64,000 nt of DNA from Toxorhynchites rutilus septentrionalis (lineage: Eukaryota > Arthropoda > Insecta > Diptera > Culicidae), in assembly GCF_029784135.1 (NCBI RefSeq), contig NC_073746.1:305924665-305988664 (forward strand). The letters run 5' to 3'. A program made the translations under genes and the position numbers. The notes below the pieces were generated by a model that was not told the origin of the DNA, searched no databases, and saw nothing but the letters and a program-made list of their open reading frames with translations. Of the stretch, positions 1 to 9,930 are shown piece after piece (positions within the stretch are counted from its first letter, which is position 1; every line of letters begins with the position of its first letter).

Positions 1-398
1 GCAGAGGAGAAATGGAATTGAAAAGCGACAAACGGGAGAAAAAGATGTTGGAAGTTGAAAGGAGATTGACAGAAAACTTCAGTATTTTATCATTCGAAAA
101 ATGTGATTATCATACAACTTCGTTTTGCCAGAAAGAGATTATTAATGCTCAAAGGAGGAATCGAGTCCTCCGAGGAAATATCCAGCGCAAATTAGAATCG
201 ACTGTCGATTGCGGCATTCGTACACAAATAATTTTATATCACAAACTGTCACAAATTTCGTATTCTTCAATATCAAATCCATAGTCAATGGCACCCATCT
301 GTATCGAATTATCATCGACACCACGATTTTCTCTAAATACTCCTTTCAGTTCGGCCTGCAAAAACTTTCCTAAACTCTAATGGGTTATATAAGGTAAT
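1..398. other. Unassigned sequence at window start
   Basis: No recognisable gene. Short open frames exist on both strands but match no family I know. Bases 85-160 are weakly similar to the repeat at 1689-1903 (tattttatcattcgaa and attattaatgctcaa against gattttatctttcgaa and gctattaacgctcaa). Confidence 0.4.
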
Positions 399-757
399 AG
401 CACGCTCTCCTCGGATACTACGGGCCAGCTGGATGTGACGCGTTTTGCGTGGATAGCACACAAATTGGTATCTTCGAATAGGCCTCCTGCAGTGCCATAT
501 CCGCGGAACTTTCGGCTTGAAGTCGTTTTGCCAATCGATCAATTGAAAGTCCTGGGCAATTCCACGAACCAAACGCTGCAAAGGTAGATTGCGGATCAGC
601 AATTCGGTCTGCTTTTGATAGCGACGAATTTCACACAAAGAGATGGTATCGATGTGGCTTCTTCACACTTCCTGCGGCTGATGCGCTTTCCCGAGCTGCT
701 TTCGTGGTGCCTTACCACCGGTAGATTTACGAGCTGTCTGCTTGGTCCCGATGAAAC
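399..757 (-). pseudogene. Histone H3 pseudogene, frameshifted
   Basis: Read on the minus strand, the N-terminal part carries TKQTARKSTGGKAPRKQL. After a frame change it reads a variant of the H3 segment ending GSVKKPHRY, then [17 protein letters not shown] and FQ-type alpha-2 helix residues. After further frame changes it ends with [13 protein letters not shown] at the expected H3 C-terminus. H3 is a 136-residue core nucleosome histone, so almost the whole gene is represented. At least two indels break the frame and the codon after GERA is not a stop. Minus-strand sequence just upstream (about 800-830) has a TATA-like tract, so this may be a decayed copy of a genomic histone unit rather than a retrocopy. 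No histone 3' stem-loop is visible downstream. The identity is clear; the origin is inferred. Confidence 0.85.
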
Positions 758-1688
758 GAGTCCTCACGGTGCGAGAGTAGAGGTAGAAATGAACGAAAGT
801 AAAGGAAGCGTCATATTATAAACCATAACGGTATGAAATGTAAATCCCACCCCTTTTATTATGTTCGTAGCTTAGCCTGAGAAAGAAATGAATAACATCG
901 AAGTAAGTATACACTAATGTATTTGAATCCGGATTCTTTTTGATCCGGACACTTTGCATTACATTCAATATCATACTGCAGCCATAAAATTTTGTGCAGG
1001 TTGAATTATTGCGATTGATTAGTAATTATCATGCGATTGGTGCGATTGATTAGTAACAATCGTAAACATCGTTTGCCAGTGCGCGTAGAGCGGGAGTTCC
1101 TTAAGATTCATTGCACCTCTATTAAATTGCCGAAAGACGTGGTCTTACGTTGATCGCTCTTGATTGAAAAATACAAAACGAAATGTATTTGGTCGCAGCA
1201 TTATATGAGTAGAAAGCAAATAATCGCTCGAAAATTACATGATTTTCGCGATGTGAAACATTTTCCGTTTTTCATGTTATGCATCCAATATTGGATAAGA
1301 CAATTTTCTACTGATGGGGAAAAATAATATTCAGAAGCTTTCTTGTTAATTGCGATTGATTGAAAAATCACAAAACCAAATGTATTTGGTTGCAGTGGAT
1401 AGAAAACATTAAAATAAACTCTTTCGCATGAATGTATTTTTCAATTCCCAGGGGAACTGGCAGATTATTTTTCAGCAACGATGATAGCAACGAGAGTTCC
1501 GCGTGTGTATGTGTGTGTGGCTGCTGCTCCTATGTTTCAAGCGGAACCGTGGCATCAGTCTCCTCCTGATGGATTCCATTCTGGCCTTAGGTGCACAAAC
1601 AGGCTCTTGGTGACACCGTCCTTCAGCGCTTTCATGATAAACGAAGTTAGCTCCACCACAACAGCGACAACATGCTCCAATCGCTATT
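758..1688. other. Intergenic, short diverged internal repeats
   Basis: No gene recognised. The phrase gattgatt..aaaaatacaaaacgaaatgtatttggt occurs in two diverged copies (about 1155-1195 and 1350-1395), with gattgattagtaa repeats near 1010-1060, suggesting degenerate tandem duplication. An 83-codon frame at 1481-1732 has no recognised product. Confidence 0.35.
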
Positions 1689-1903
1689 CAATTATAACTG
1701 AGCGGGTTTCCGAGCGGCGCTCGCTTATATAACGATTGGTGATTTCAATAGCATGTTTTGAAAGCAATTTTAAGGCTATTGAAACAAGTTTTTGGATGAA
1801 AAAGTAACAATATATATAACGCGTAGAGATTTTATCTTTCGAATGGAGTGTTTATCATACCATTTCGTTCAGTTGTTCGGGAGCTATTAACGCTCAAAAT
1901 CTT
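1689..1903 (+). repeat. Dispersed repeat, copy 1 (partner at 49.3 kb)
   Basis: About 215 bp shared with 49320-49533. Both read a taactgag..gggtttccgagcg stretch, then ctcgcttatata-like sequence, a gcaattttaaggctattg block and gagctattaacgctcaa. A TATA-like tract lies inside, so it may derive from a promoter region. It abuts the transposase fragment at 1903. Confidence 0.7.
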
Positions 1904-2474
1904 CGTCAGCATTTCGGTGTACAGCTTCCGGGCTCACGTATTCCCCACCATGTTTTGCCTTCCGTCGCGGTTACGAGCCTTCTGAACCTTGTATGTACGC
2001 AGGCCCTCACGCTGCTTGGTACGCTGGACGAATGAACTTGACAAATTCAGCTTATTGACGACATCCCGGACCGAACTTCTCGGATCACGTCTAAACTGCT
2101 TAACTACGCGCTTGTGATCTTTTTCACTGACGGAGCATCCATTTTTGCCGCTCTTCACCTTCCGGTCGATGGTTAGGTTCTCGAAGTATCGTTTTAGTAC
2201 TCTGCTGACCGTGGATTGGACGATTCCCAGCATCTTACCGATGTCCCGATGTGACAACTCCGGATTCTCGAAATGAGTGCACAGGATTAATTCACGACGC
2301 TCTTTTTCGTTCGACGACATTTTTCCAAATTTACGAAAAATTGACAGTGAAGCATGGCCAACGTGATCTATACACTCTTATCTGATTATAAGCGAAAGCT
2401 GAAGATATAATTCTTAAAAATTAAATTTCTACAGCTTTTTTTCCGTGATGCAATTTGATGTGACACACCCTTTA
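1903..2474 (-). mobile_element. Tc1/mariner (ITmD37E-like) 5' fragment
   Basis: On the minus strand the fragment begins near 2474 with AGGGTGTGTCACATCAA, which I read as the 5' terminal inverted repeat, next to a TA dinucleotide. About 155 bp later comes the transposase start. The element is cut off at about 1903, where another dispersed repeat begins, so the DDE catalytic half and the 3' terminal repeat are absent. It therefore cannot encode a working transposase. The assignment to a 37E-type rather than a classical Tc1 lineage rests on my recollection of mosquito terminal repeats and is tentative. Confidence 0.6.
1934..2320 (-). pseudogene. Tc1-type transposase N-terminus, nonsense-truncated
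   Basis: A 128-codon frame encodes the DNA-binding part of a Tc1/mariner-superfamily transposase. The first HTH is SHRDIGKMLGIVQSTVSRVLK, preceded by ERRELIL; a second HTH-like segment has DPRSSVRDVVNKL. These N-terminal helices bind the terminal repeats in the family. Family members run about 340 residues. The stop after MVGNT is a TGA followed in the same frame by ARKLYTEMLTKI, matching the expected continuation, so it is an in-frame nonsense mutation (CGA to TGA would explain it). The sequence then breaks off. A related N-terminus occurs at 45785. Confidence 0.75.
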
Positions 2475-3689
2475 GTTATATTCATTGTATCGAGTCATAC
2501 TATAGCTTGTTGGAAAGGTATTTTTGCGCGCTATAATATAGTCCTTGACCGTGTTTTGTTTGGTTAAGTCGTTCGTGAGTTATAGTGTCGCAAATATGGA
2601 GCAAAATAAAGAGAAAATCCGTCATATTTTACAGTACTACTATGACAAAGGTAAAAATGCATCTCAAGCTGCCAATAAAATTTGTGCAGTTTATGGACCT
2701 GATACAGTTTCCATTTCCACCGCACAACGATGGTTTCAACGTTTTCGTTCTGGTGTAGAGGTCGTCGAAGATGCGCCACGCTCCGGAAGGCCTGTCGTCG
2801 AAAATTGCGACAAAATCGCTGAATTAGCCGAGAAAGACCGGCATAGTAGCAGCCGTAGCATCGGCCAAGAGCTGGGGATAAGTCATCAAACCGTTATTAA
2901 CTATTTGAAGAAGCTTGGATTCACAAAGAAGCTCGATGTATGGGTGCCACACACGTTGACGCAAAAAAAACTTCTTTGACCGTATCGACGCATGTGAATC
3001 GCAACAAAATCGACCCATTTCTGAAGCGGATGGTGACTGGCGATGAAAAGTGGGTCACTTACGACAACGTGAAGCGCAAACGGTCGTGGTCGAAGCCCGC
3101 TGAAGCGGCTCAGACGGTGGCCAAGTCCTCATTAACAGCCAGGAAGGTTCTGCTGTGTGTTTAGTGGGATTGTCAAGGAATAATCTCTTATGAGCTGCAT
3201 CCCTATGGCCAAACGCTCAATTCGGACCTGTACTGCCAACAACTGGACCGCTTGAAGGTAGCACTCATGACGAAGAGGCCATCTTTGATAATCAGAGGCC
3301 GCTTTGTCTTCCATCAGGAAAACGCCAGGCCACACACTTCTTTGGTGACGCGCCAGAAGCTCCGGGAGCTCGGATGGGAGGTTCTTTTGCATCCGCCGTA
3401 TAGTTCGGACCTTGCACCAAGTGACTACCACCTGTTTTTGTCCATGGCGAACGAGCTAGGTAGTCAGAAGTTAACCACAAAAGAGGCCTGTGAAAATTGG
3501 CTATCCGTGTTTTTTGCCAATAAGGAAGCGAGCTTCTATAACAGGGGTATTATGAAGTTGGCATCTCGTTGGGAACAAGTCATCGAACAAAACGGCGCAT
3601 ATTTGACTTAAAACAGATGATTGTAACTAATTTTATGAACAAATGAAAATTCAAAAAAAATACCGCAGGACTTTTTTGACAGCCTAATA
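2475..3689 (+). mobile_element. Mariner element, 5' end not recognisable
   Basis: The 3' end shows an inverted-repeat terminus reading aggacttttttgacagccta (about 3667-3686), with the transposase stop about 55 bp before it. I cannot find the matching terminus upstream of the transposase; the 5' leader runs directly into the Tc1-type fragment ending at 2474. The 5' terminal repeat was probably lost when the two elements became adjacent. Confidence 0.6.
2596..3611 (+). pseudogene. Mariner (DD34D) transposase, frameshift and nonsense
   Basis: Full-length mariner transposase relic. The start is taken at the ATG before EQNKEKIRHIL (2596), since upstream residues are not family-like. HTH regions occupy the first ~110 codons, with WVPHTLTQ as linker. 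The frame slips at the run of eight A at about 2962-2970, then continues with VTGDEKW (first catalytic D, 3042-3044). A TAG at 3162-3164 stands where the family has tryptophan. The second catalytic position reads HQENARPH, with E (3318-3320) instead of D. The third is LAPSDYHLF (D at 3423-3425), with 34 residues between, so DD34D geometry. It ends NGAYLT, as irritans-type mariners do. Three lesions make it inactive. Confidence 0.92.
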
Positions 3690-4190
3690 TTTTACTGTGG
3701 GTAGAGCTGTCGCTATATATGATGCATGGTATAATTTTTGCATTATTTCTTTGGGAATGAGTTTTGGTAACCAATCAAAAGTATATAAAGCAATTCCACC
3801 GCAAATCAGACGTTCGCTGTCCCGATCCTCTCCGATTTTTTTTTAAACTTTTTGATGCAAACTACCTAAAATCACTATTTTTATTGTCATATTGTATTCT
3901 AAATCATTGATCTTTCTTTCAATAAACCTAACTTAAAATCCAGATGTCTGATTAAAATATGATGTTCGACAAAGTTATTGGAAAATCAATTAACTATTTA
4001 GGTAAATTAACACTTTGAGTGTACTGTTTCAAAATCAGTCGTGATTTTAAATGAATAAAAAAGATAGTCGTAATTTGAATTGGTCATATGAAAATTTAAA
4101 TAATGATTTTAGATAGTTTCCATCATAAGTACCAAGTTTCAAACAAGTCGGAGAGGGTCGGTTCAAAATTTGCTATTTTTGGGTCGGTTT
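3690..4190. promoter_or_regulatory. Spacer with CCAAT/TATA/initiator-like stretch
   Basis: At 3768-3815 there is aaccaatcaaaag, then tatataaag and about 25 bp later atcagacg, the order and spacing of a CCAAT box, TATA box and arthropod initiator. No gene follows: the downstream sequence is AT-rich with an aataaa at about 3922. It may be a stranded promoter of a lost gene, for example a histone. Inference only. Confidence 0.25.
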
Positions 4191-4199
4191 GGCCTGGAA

Positions 4200-5012
4200 T
4201 TGCTCCATATTGTGCTAAGAGATTTCGGAACTCCATAACATTTTTTGCATTGAATAGTATAATATATGTCATGAAACTAACCATCGAATTAAAAAATCTC
4301 AACCGTTATCCAAACGGGAATACCTCGTTCTCACAATTAAGCTCAGTCACTTTTTCTTATAGATTTACGAGAGTTTTGCATCAATCATTTTGAGCAGTCC
4401 ATAACAATTCATCACAGAGAAAATAAATAAAATAACATACTTTCGAAACTACAACCAACCAAGGCCCCTAGGAAAATCGGCATTGCAAATACATGCAAGT
4501 TAGGGGAACTTTTGTTCCCACCGAAACAGACTTCAAAACCAAGGAGCCTGGGGAAATCGGTAGTGCAAATATATGCATGTCGGGAGCATTTTTCTATTGT
4601 AAATAAGGTGAGTGATACGATCTAGCAAATAAAATTTAAATTTAGGAATTTAATGTCGGTTGCTTCGTTCAAGAACGGATCATTCGATTTAAGTTGTTTA
4701 TTTTGTTATGTTTATCTTCACCCAAGGAAAGCTCAAGTGGCGAGAAAAAATGGAAGTGAAGAAATATTCAAAAAAAAAAAAAGATTTCTCATATGCTCTA
4801 CATATCGTATTAGGTGCTGTTAGTCCAATAGTTCATTTCATCCATGCAGAACACAGAAGCCATCTCGCCTAGGGTCATAGAGGGTGGCTTTCCAAATCAT
4901 AATCAAAAATTTAACGATGTAATTTTCCAAACATATCCAGAATCAGCATCAAATGGATAGCCTAACGGAATCCTACGTCAACTATACGTTTTTGTCGCGG
5001 ACACAACCCGAC
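4200..5012. repeat. Dispersed TIR-type repeat, copy A
   Basis: Homologous along its length to 25720-26851 plus 34436-34497. Shared landmarks in order are: a gatttcgg.actccata block; atatatgtcatga; aaaaatctcaac; two ~95-bp units with aatcgg.a.tgcaaat (4456-4610); aataaggtgagtg; a gaacgga block; atgctctacatat; tttaacgatgtaatt. It ends in cctacgtcaacta..cg and a gacacaac terminus. No ORF. Probably a non-autonomous DNA element. Confidence 0.7.
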
Positions 5013-5014
5013 TT

Positions 5015-5150
5015 TTATTACTATTTTATTACAATTTTATTACTATTACTATTACTACTACTTTTATTAATATTTTATTACTATTTTATTAAATTATTAT
5101 TACTATTTATTACCCCTAATAGCGAATAGCGAATAGCGATTTAGCGACCT
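5015..5150. repeat. AT-rich microsatellite
   Basis: Irregular TTATTACTA / TTATTA repeats over about 100 bp, followed by three copies of gcgaata (about 5121-5141). Confidence 0.85.
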
Positions 5151-6309
5151 TGGTAGGAAAGTTTTTATGCATCTACCTTATAGTCCAGATATTGTATTGA
5201 TATTGTTTTGTCAAAAATTACTTGAAAGAGATTTTCAATTATGGATCTACACGTTTTGATTGATGAAAATATCACTTAAATATCGTTTTCACGTGGAAGC
5301 AGTAGCTAACTGAATGTAAACACTGCGAAACGCAACTTTCTGATAGACTCCACTGTATTGAAATTGAAAATTCAGAATAAGAATCGCACTAACACTTGCG
5401 GAGTTTTTTGTCACATTTCCGATAAAATAATTTGGCAAAATATTGACATTTCTGTATTTCATTGCACCAATTTCGCTCTGCTTACTTCCCAACAGCAAAA
5501 TTTCCGATTGGAAAACACACTCTTCCTCCAATCGGAAGTCAGATTGAAACTCTGCTCCGAGGCTGCAGCTTTACGGTGCACATTCTCCCATGGCCTCTCA
5601 CGAGAGACCACAACTGCAGATCTTCCGAACGTGCTGGCATTTATTGCTTTCTTGGCCAGCAAATGCTCGGACGTCTGGTTTCCTGGTCCCATGAGAGCAT
5701 CATCCTGTCGGACGACACGAAATAGAGTATACATTCATACATTATTCATACCATGACTGACCATCATTTATCCATTACTCGTTTTCTTTGTGAAATATTT
5801 CCAGCATGGGGTGAGAGCTCTCGGGGACAATGAATACCGGAAGGACGGACGAACGATGAAACGGTCGTTTCCTGTTGCGGAGAAAAGTGCTTCGTCAATG
5901 ACAATCCGCTGTGGCGAGCGCGTGTGGTAAACAAGGGCATAAATCACACACCCACGCCAGTCCCTGAGCAAATTATGAGTATTCATCAGAAGGTCGGGAG
6001 CAATTGTATAGTTTATGATGGTTTCATCAATGTCTCCGCTGTTCTGCATTGGATTTACATTTTGAGCGCTCCCCAGGGGCAGAATAACTGCTGCACTGCA
6101 GTTCGAACGATGTGTTGTGTTTGATGTTCGATAAAAGAATTGGTTTTCTTACAATTCGAAATTGTACATTTATTAAGAGATGTCGAACATGGAAATCGAT
6201 GAGATGCCATCCAACTCAAAACGAGAAACAAAACGAGAATAAGGAAACGATTTTGAGACACAGGTCTTCGCTAAGAAGAGTCTACCTTCGGATCAGGCAC
6301 CGTTGAAAT
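5151..6309. other. Unassigned spacer with a short perfect hairpin
   Basis: No recognised gene. An 11-bp perfect inverted repeat TTCCGATTGGA / TCCAATCGGAA occupies 5502-5512 and 5527-5537. A locally GC-richer open frame of 91 codons on the minus strand (5459-5734) has no family I recognise. The sequence changes at about 6310, where the LINE begins. Confidence 0.35.
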
Positions 6310-6319
6310 AGAATCATTT

Positions 6320-7242
6320 GATCAGTATAGTATTCCGGGATATAATGTTGCTGCGTGTTTATCACATTCTAGGCACACTGGCGGTGTTGCTATTTATGTT
6401 AGAGAATCAGTTCAATTCAATCTTCGCCTCAACGAAGTGTTTGATGGTAACTGGTTCTTGGGCATTACAGTTGAACATGGCATGAAGATGGGTAATTTTG
6501 GTGTTTTGTATCATAGTCCCAGCTCACGCGACTTGCGTTTTGTTGAAATTTTAGAAAACTGGCTTGAAATGTTCCTTGACTCTAGCAAATTGAATATATT
6601 AGCTGGTGATTTCAATATTAATTGGAGTGATGACTACAATTCGAACCATTTGAAACGTGTATCCGATTTCTTCAATTTGAAACAAACAGTACATGAATTT
6701 ACACGCAATTCCAGGCACAGTAAAACTTTAATTGATCATGTTTATTCCAATTTTGATACTATTTACACAGTCACGGATACCAATTTGAAAATAACCGATC
6801 ATGACACTTTAATTATCAATATTGTAGATAATCTCGTAGTAAATGAAGATGTTGTGAAATTAAAGTGCTAGAGGAAATATTCGAAGCATGCTGTTTCGAA
6901 TCTCGTAGTGAGAAGCCTGGATTTTCCATTCGAGGTCGGTAATTTAGATGAATCATCAGCTGTTCTAACTAATACCTTGAAAGAGCTTTTAAATTGGCTT
7001 GTTACGCAAAAAAAACTCGAACAGCTGGTACAATTTGGATCTTTTATGCCTTAAACGTGAGAGAGACAGATGGTGCATGAAATTTTTTAGAACAAATGAT
7101 GGAAATCATTGGAATATGTACACAAACGCGCGCAATATAATTCACAGTCGATTAAGAAAACTCGTTGTGAATATATTCAGAGGAAGATTGATCAGCATCA
7201 AAGCAACAGCAAGGAGTTATGGAAAATTTTGAAATCTTTATT
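6320..7242 (+). pseudogene. LINE endonuclease and linker region, decayed
   Basis: The frame reads GGVAIYVRES, then LAGDFNINW (metal/phosphate site), LIDHVYSN and ITDHDTL, the last being the position of the conserved SDH histidine. The N-terminal endonuclease motifs are absent because of the 5' truncation. A TAG at 6869-6871 interrupts an otherwise open frame. A slip occurs near the run of A at about 7010, and another near 7155, after which YIQRKIDQHQ and ELWKILKSL follow. The SINE then interrupts the frame at 7243. Confidence 0.8.
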
Positions 7243-7516
7243 CTTCTTCTTCAATGGCACTAACGTTCCTAGAGGAACTTCGCCGTCTCAACGTAGTATC
7301 ACTTGCGTCATTTTTTATTAGTACTTAGTTGAGATTTCTATGCCAAATAACACGCCTTGAATGCATTCTGAGTGGCAAGCTCTAGAATACGCGTGATCAC
7401 AGTGCAAGTCGGAGGAAATTTCTTTGACGAAAAATTCCCCCGACCAGAACGGGAATCGAACCCGAACACCCGGCATGTTAGTTATGACGCTAACCACTCG
7501 GCCACGGGAGCACAAC
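7243..7516 (-). mobile_element. tRNA-derived SINE, copy 1 (inserted in LINE)
   Basis: On the minus strand the element starts with gctcccgtggccgagtgg (A box) and ggttcgattcc (B box), a tRNA-like pol III promoter, followed by a ~200-bp unrelated body and a 3' end of GAA repeats. Flanks are a perfect 12-bp target duplication gaaatctttatt at 7231-7242 and 7517-7528. A near-identical copy is at 18454-18723. It resembles Feilai-like mosquito SINEs, but the family name is not verified. Confidence 0.92.
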
Positions 7517-7528
7517 GAAATCTTTATT

Positions 7529-9248
7529 AAAACCTAGTAATAGCAAACCGCGGTCCATAACTTTTAATGGCACAATTGAACAGTCTGAACAGGCTATAGC
7601 ATCTAAGTTTAACGATTATTTTGTCAATAGTGTTTCATTGATCAATCAGTCCATTGAATTGGTTGATGAACCTGATGAAATAAAACAGCCGGTTAACAGT
7701 AGTTGTAGATTTGAAAGTTTTCACCCAATTACATTCAATGAACTTAGAACTATTTGCTTTTCTTTAGGAAAAACGGCTGGAGTGGATAATGTCAATGCTA
7801 GAGTTATTCAAGATTGCTTTCATGTCATCGATCACATCTTGCTGGACCTTATTAATAAAGCTTTGCTAACTGGGCATGTGCCTAAGGTGTGGAAGGAATC
7901 TTCAATAGTTCCAATTCAAAAGGTTGCTGGAACGATTAAAGCCGAAGAGTTTCGTCCCATCAATATGTTGCACAAATTAGAGAAAATATTAGAATTAGTT
8001 GTGAAAGGCCAGCTGTTGCAATATTTAAATCTCAACGCTTTGCTAATACCAGAACAATCGGGATATCGGGAAGGTCATTTCTGTGAAACCGCATTGAACT
8101 TGGTATTAGCAAAATGGAAAGAGAAACTAGAGTGCAAAGAGAATATCATTGCTGTTTTTTTGGATCTAAAACGCGCTTTCGAAACAATTTCTAGGCCCTT
8201 GTTGTTGAACACGATTAAGCGCTTTGGATTTACGAGTACTGCATATAAATGGTTCGAAAGCTATTTGTATGACAGAACTCAACGGGCTATTTTTAATGAT
8301 ACAATTTCGAATCCCCTAGGGAATAATCTTGGAGTATCTCAAGGAAGTGTATTAGGGCCCCTTTTATTTATTATGTATATCAATGACATGCGAAGAGTTT
8401 TACGATTTTGTGATATCAATCTTTTTGCAGATGATACTGTGTTATTTATTGCAGCTAATGATTTAGATCAGGTCGTTTTACATTTGAATGGAGATTTACA
8501 TTCTTTAAGTAGATGGTTGAAGTATAAGCAATTGAAATTGAACATAAATAAAACTAAATATATGGTAATCTCGCGAAATCGTTTAAATGAAAACGTCTCC
8601 ATCGTTATTGATAATGAGACTATTGTTCGAGTTCGGGACATTAAATATCTTGGCGTGATTATTGATGACAAACTCAAGTTCAACACTCACATTGACAATG
8701 TCATCAAGAAAATTGCCAAGAAGTATGGAATCTTATGTCGATTGAAAAACGATTTAACTATTTGCAGCAAAATACAGCTATACAAATCAATCATCTCTCC
8801 TCATTTAGACTTTTGCTCTTCCATTTTATTTTTAGCCAATGACACACAAAAATCTAGATTACAGCGCTTACAAAACAAAATAATGCGGTTGATACTAAAA
8901 TGTAACAGATTCACCTCCTCATCTTTAATGTTGGACGCTCTGCAATGGTTATCCGTGAAGCAAAGAATTGTTTATTCAACTATGGTGTTCATTTTTAAAG
9001 TAGTTAACGGTTTGCTGCCGCGATATTTGTGTGATCGAGTTGAAAGAGGAAGTGATTTCCATAGATATAACACTAGAAACGCGAATGAATTAAGAACACC
9101 TAATTTCTTGTCATGTGCTTCACAAAATTCGTTGTACTTCAAAGGAATAAATGTGTTCAACTCGATGCCAAGACATATTAAATACGCAACAACACTTACA
9201 GAATTAAAGAGGCACTGTATTTCACATGTAAAAGCTGTGTTCTCTTAA
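7529..9248 (+). CDS. LINE reverse transcriptase (C-terminal 536+ residues)
   Basis: Open from the SINE junction to the stop at 9246-9248; the first ATG is at 7638 but the frame really continues from before the SINE. RT motifs in order: SGYREGHFCETALNLVLAKW (finger), VFLDLKRAFETI (motif A), LGVSQGSVLGPLLF (motif B), NLFADDTVLF (catalytic DD, motif C) and KYLGVIIDD (motif E region). The last ~150 residues carry the RYNTRNANELR segment seen at the end of CR1/L2-group proteins. No RNase H or zinc finger follows. This part has no stops, unlike the endonuclease half, so decay is uneven. It acts in target-primed reverse transcription in intact relatives. Confidence 0.9.
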
Positions 9249-9420
9249 CAGCTGAACGAGTTTTTGTTTATTTTTATGACGAAGATCTGTACTGACGAAG
9301 TTTTATACGAACGGATACTTTAATGTGGACAATTTTTTTGCAGTTTGTTTTCAATATTTTCAATGAATCTGACGAAGTTATTTTTTTGAACGGATTATAT
9401 TATGTAGATTATTTTTTTTT

Positions 9421-9930
9421 TTTAAATCATCTTTTTTTAAATTTGTATTGATCTCTATTATGTCTGTCATGATCTTGGTGATGATGGACTATTTTTATTT
9501 TTATTTTGTCGTTCTTATAGTTGTATTAGTTTAAAAAAAAAATAAAAGTAGTCTACAAAAGTTTGAGCGTCGCGCGCGAGACACATATAAAGGATATTAA
9601 ATTGAAAGTTTTTTTTTAAGTGCCGGTCTAGGAATTTTTCGTAAAGGAAATTTTCTCGATTTCTCTGAATGAGGGTATTCACAGTCAATCTAAAACAAGG
9701 CTGGCGGTTGGACTTGTGCTCTGGTGGACCACTTGGCTGCAAGTGCCTCGTCGGGACCGTATCTGTGGCGGACATGACTGAGTATTGGCTTTTTTGGACA
9801 TTGCAATTTTTTGAACTTATATCTGTAAATAAAATCAGTTCGTTTTCCATGTTTGCTAAACTGATTTCAATGTTGAAAAAAAATAAATTATCTTCTAGAT
9901 AACTCGTCTTGCTCAAACCTCTGTAGGGGA
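9421..9930 (+). repeat. Dispersed repeat R-B copy 1 (possible LINE 3' UTR)
   Basis: About 500 bp matching 34503-34571 plus 39494-39880. Shared landmarks: ttgtattgat.tctattatgt, gtgatgatggactattttta, aataaaagtagtctacaaaag, aaggctggc.gttggac, ctggtggacca, aaaatcagttcgttt and aataaattatct..agataactc. It follows the LINE directly, so it may be the 3' end of that LINE family; the second copy stands alone, compatible with a 5'-truncated insertion. Confidence 0.75.

Larger units (their letters stand above)
6310..9420 (+). mobile_element. CR1/L2-type LINE, 5'-truncated, split by a SINE
   Basis: A non-LTR retrotransposon with an apurinic endonuclease C-terminal part (from about 6320), a reverse transcriptase and a 3' UTR. 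The 5' end and any ORF1 are missing, as in target-primed insertions that stop early. The coding sequence is interrupted at 7243-7528 by a minus-strand SINE plus its target duplication. Clade assignment rests on the FADDT catalytic box, GVSQGSVLGPLLF and a C-terminal RYNTRNANELR segment, typical of the CR1/L2 group. The 3' UTR has several gacgaag repeats; the repeat at 9421-9930 may be its continuation. Confidence 0.85.

Noticed and set aside
5459..5734. 91-codon minus-strand frame with balanced codon use
   Set aside because: No recognised domain, no splice context that extends it, and three overlapping frames are open in the same interval.
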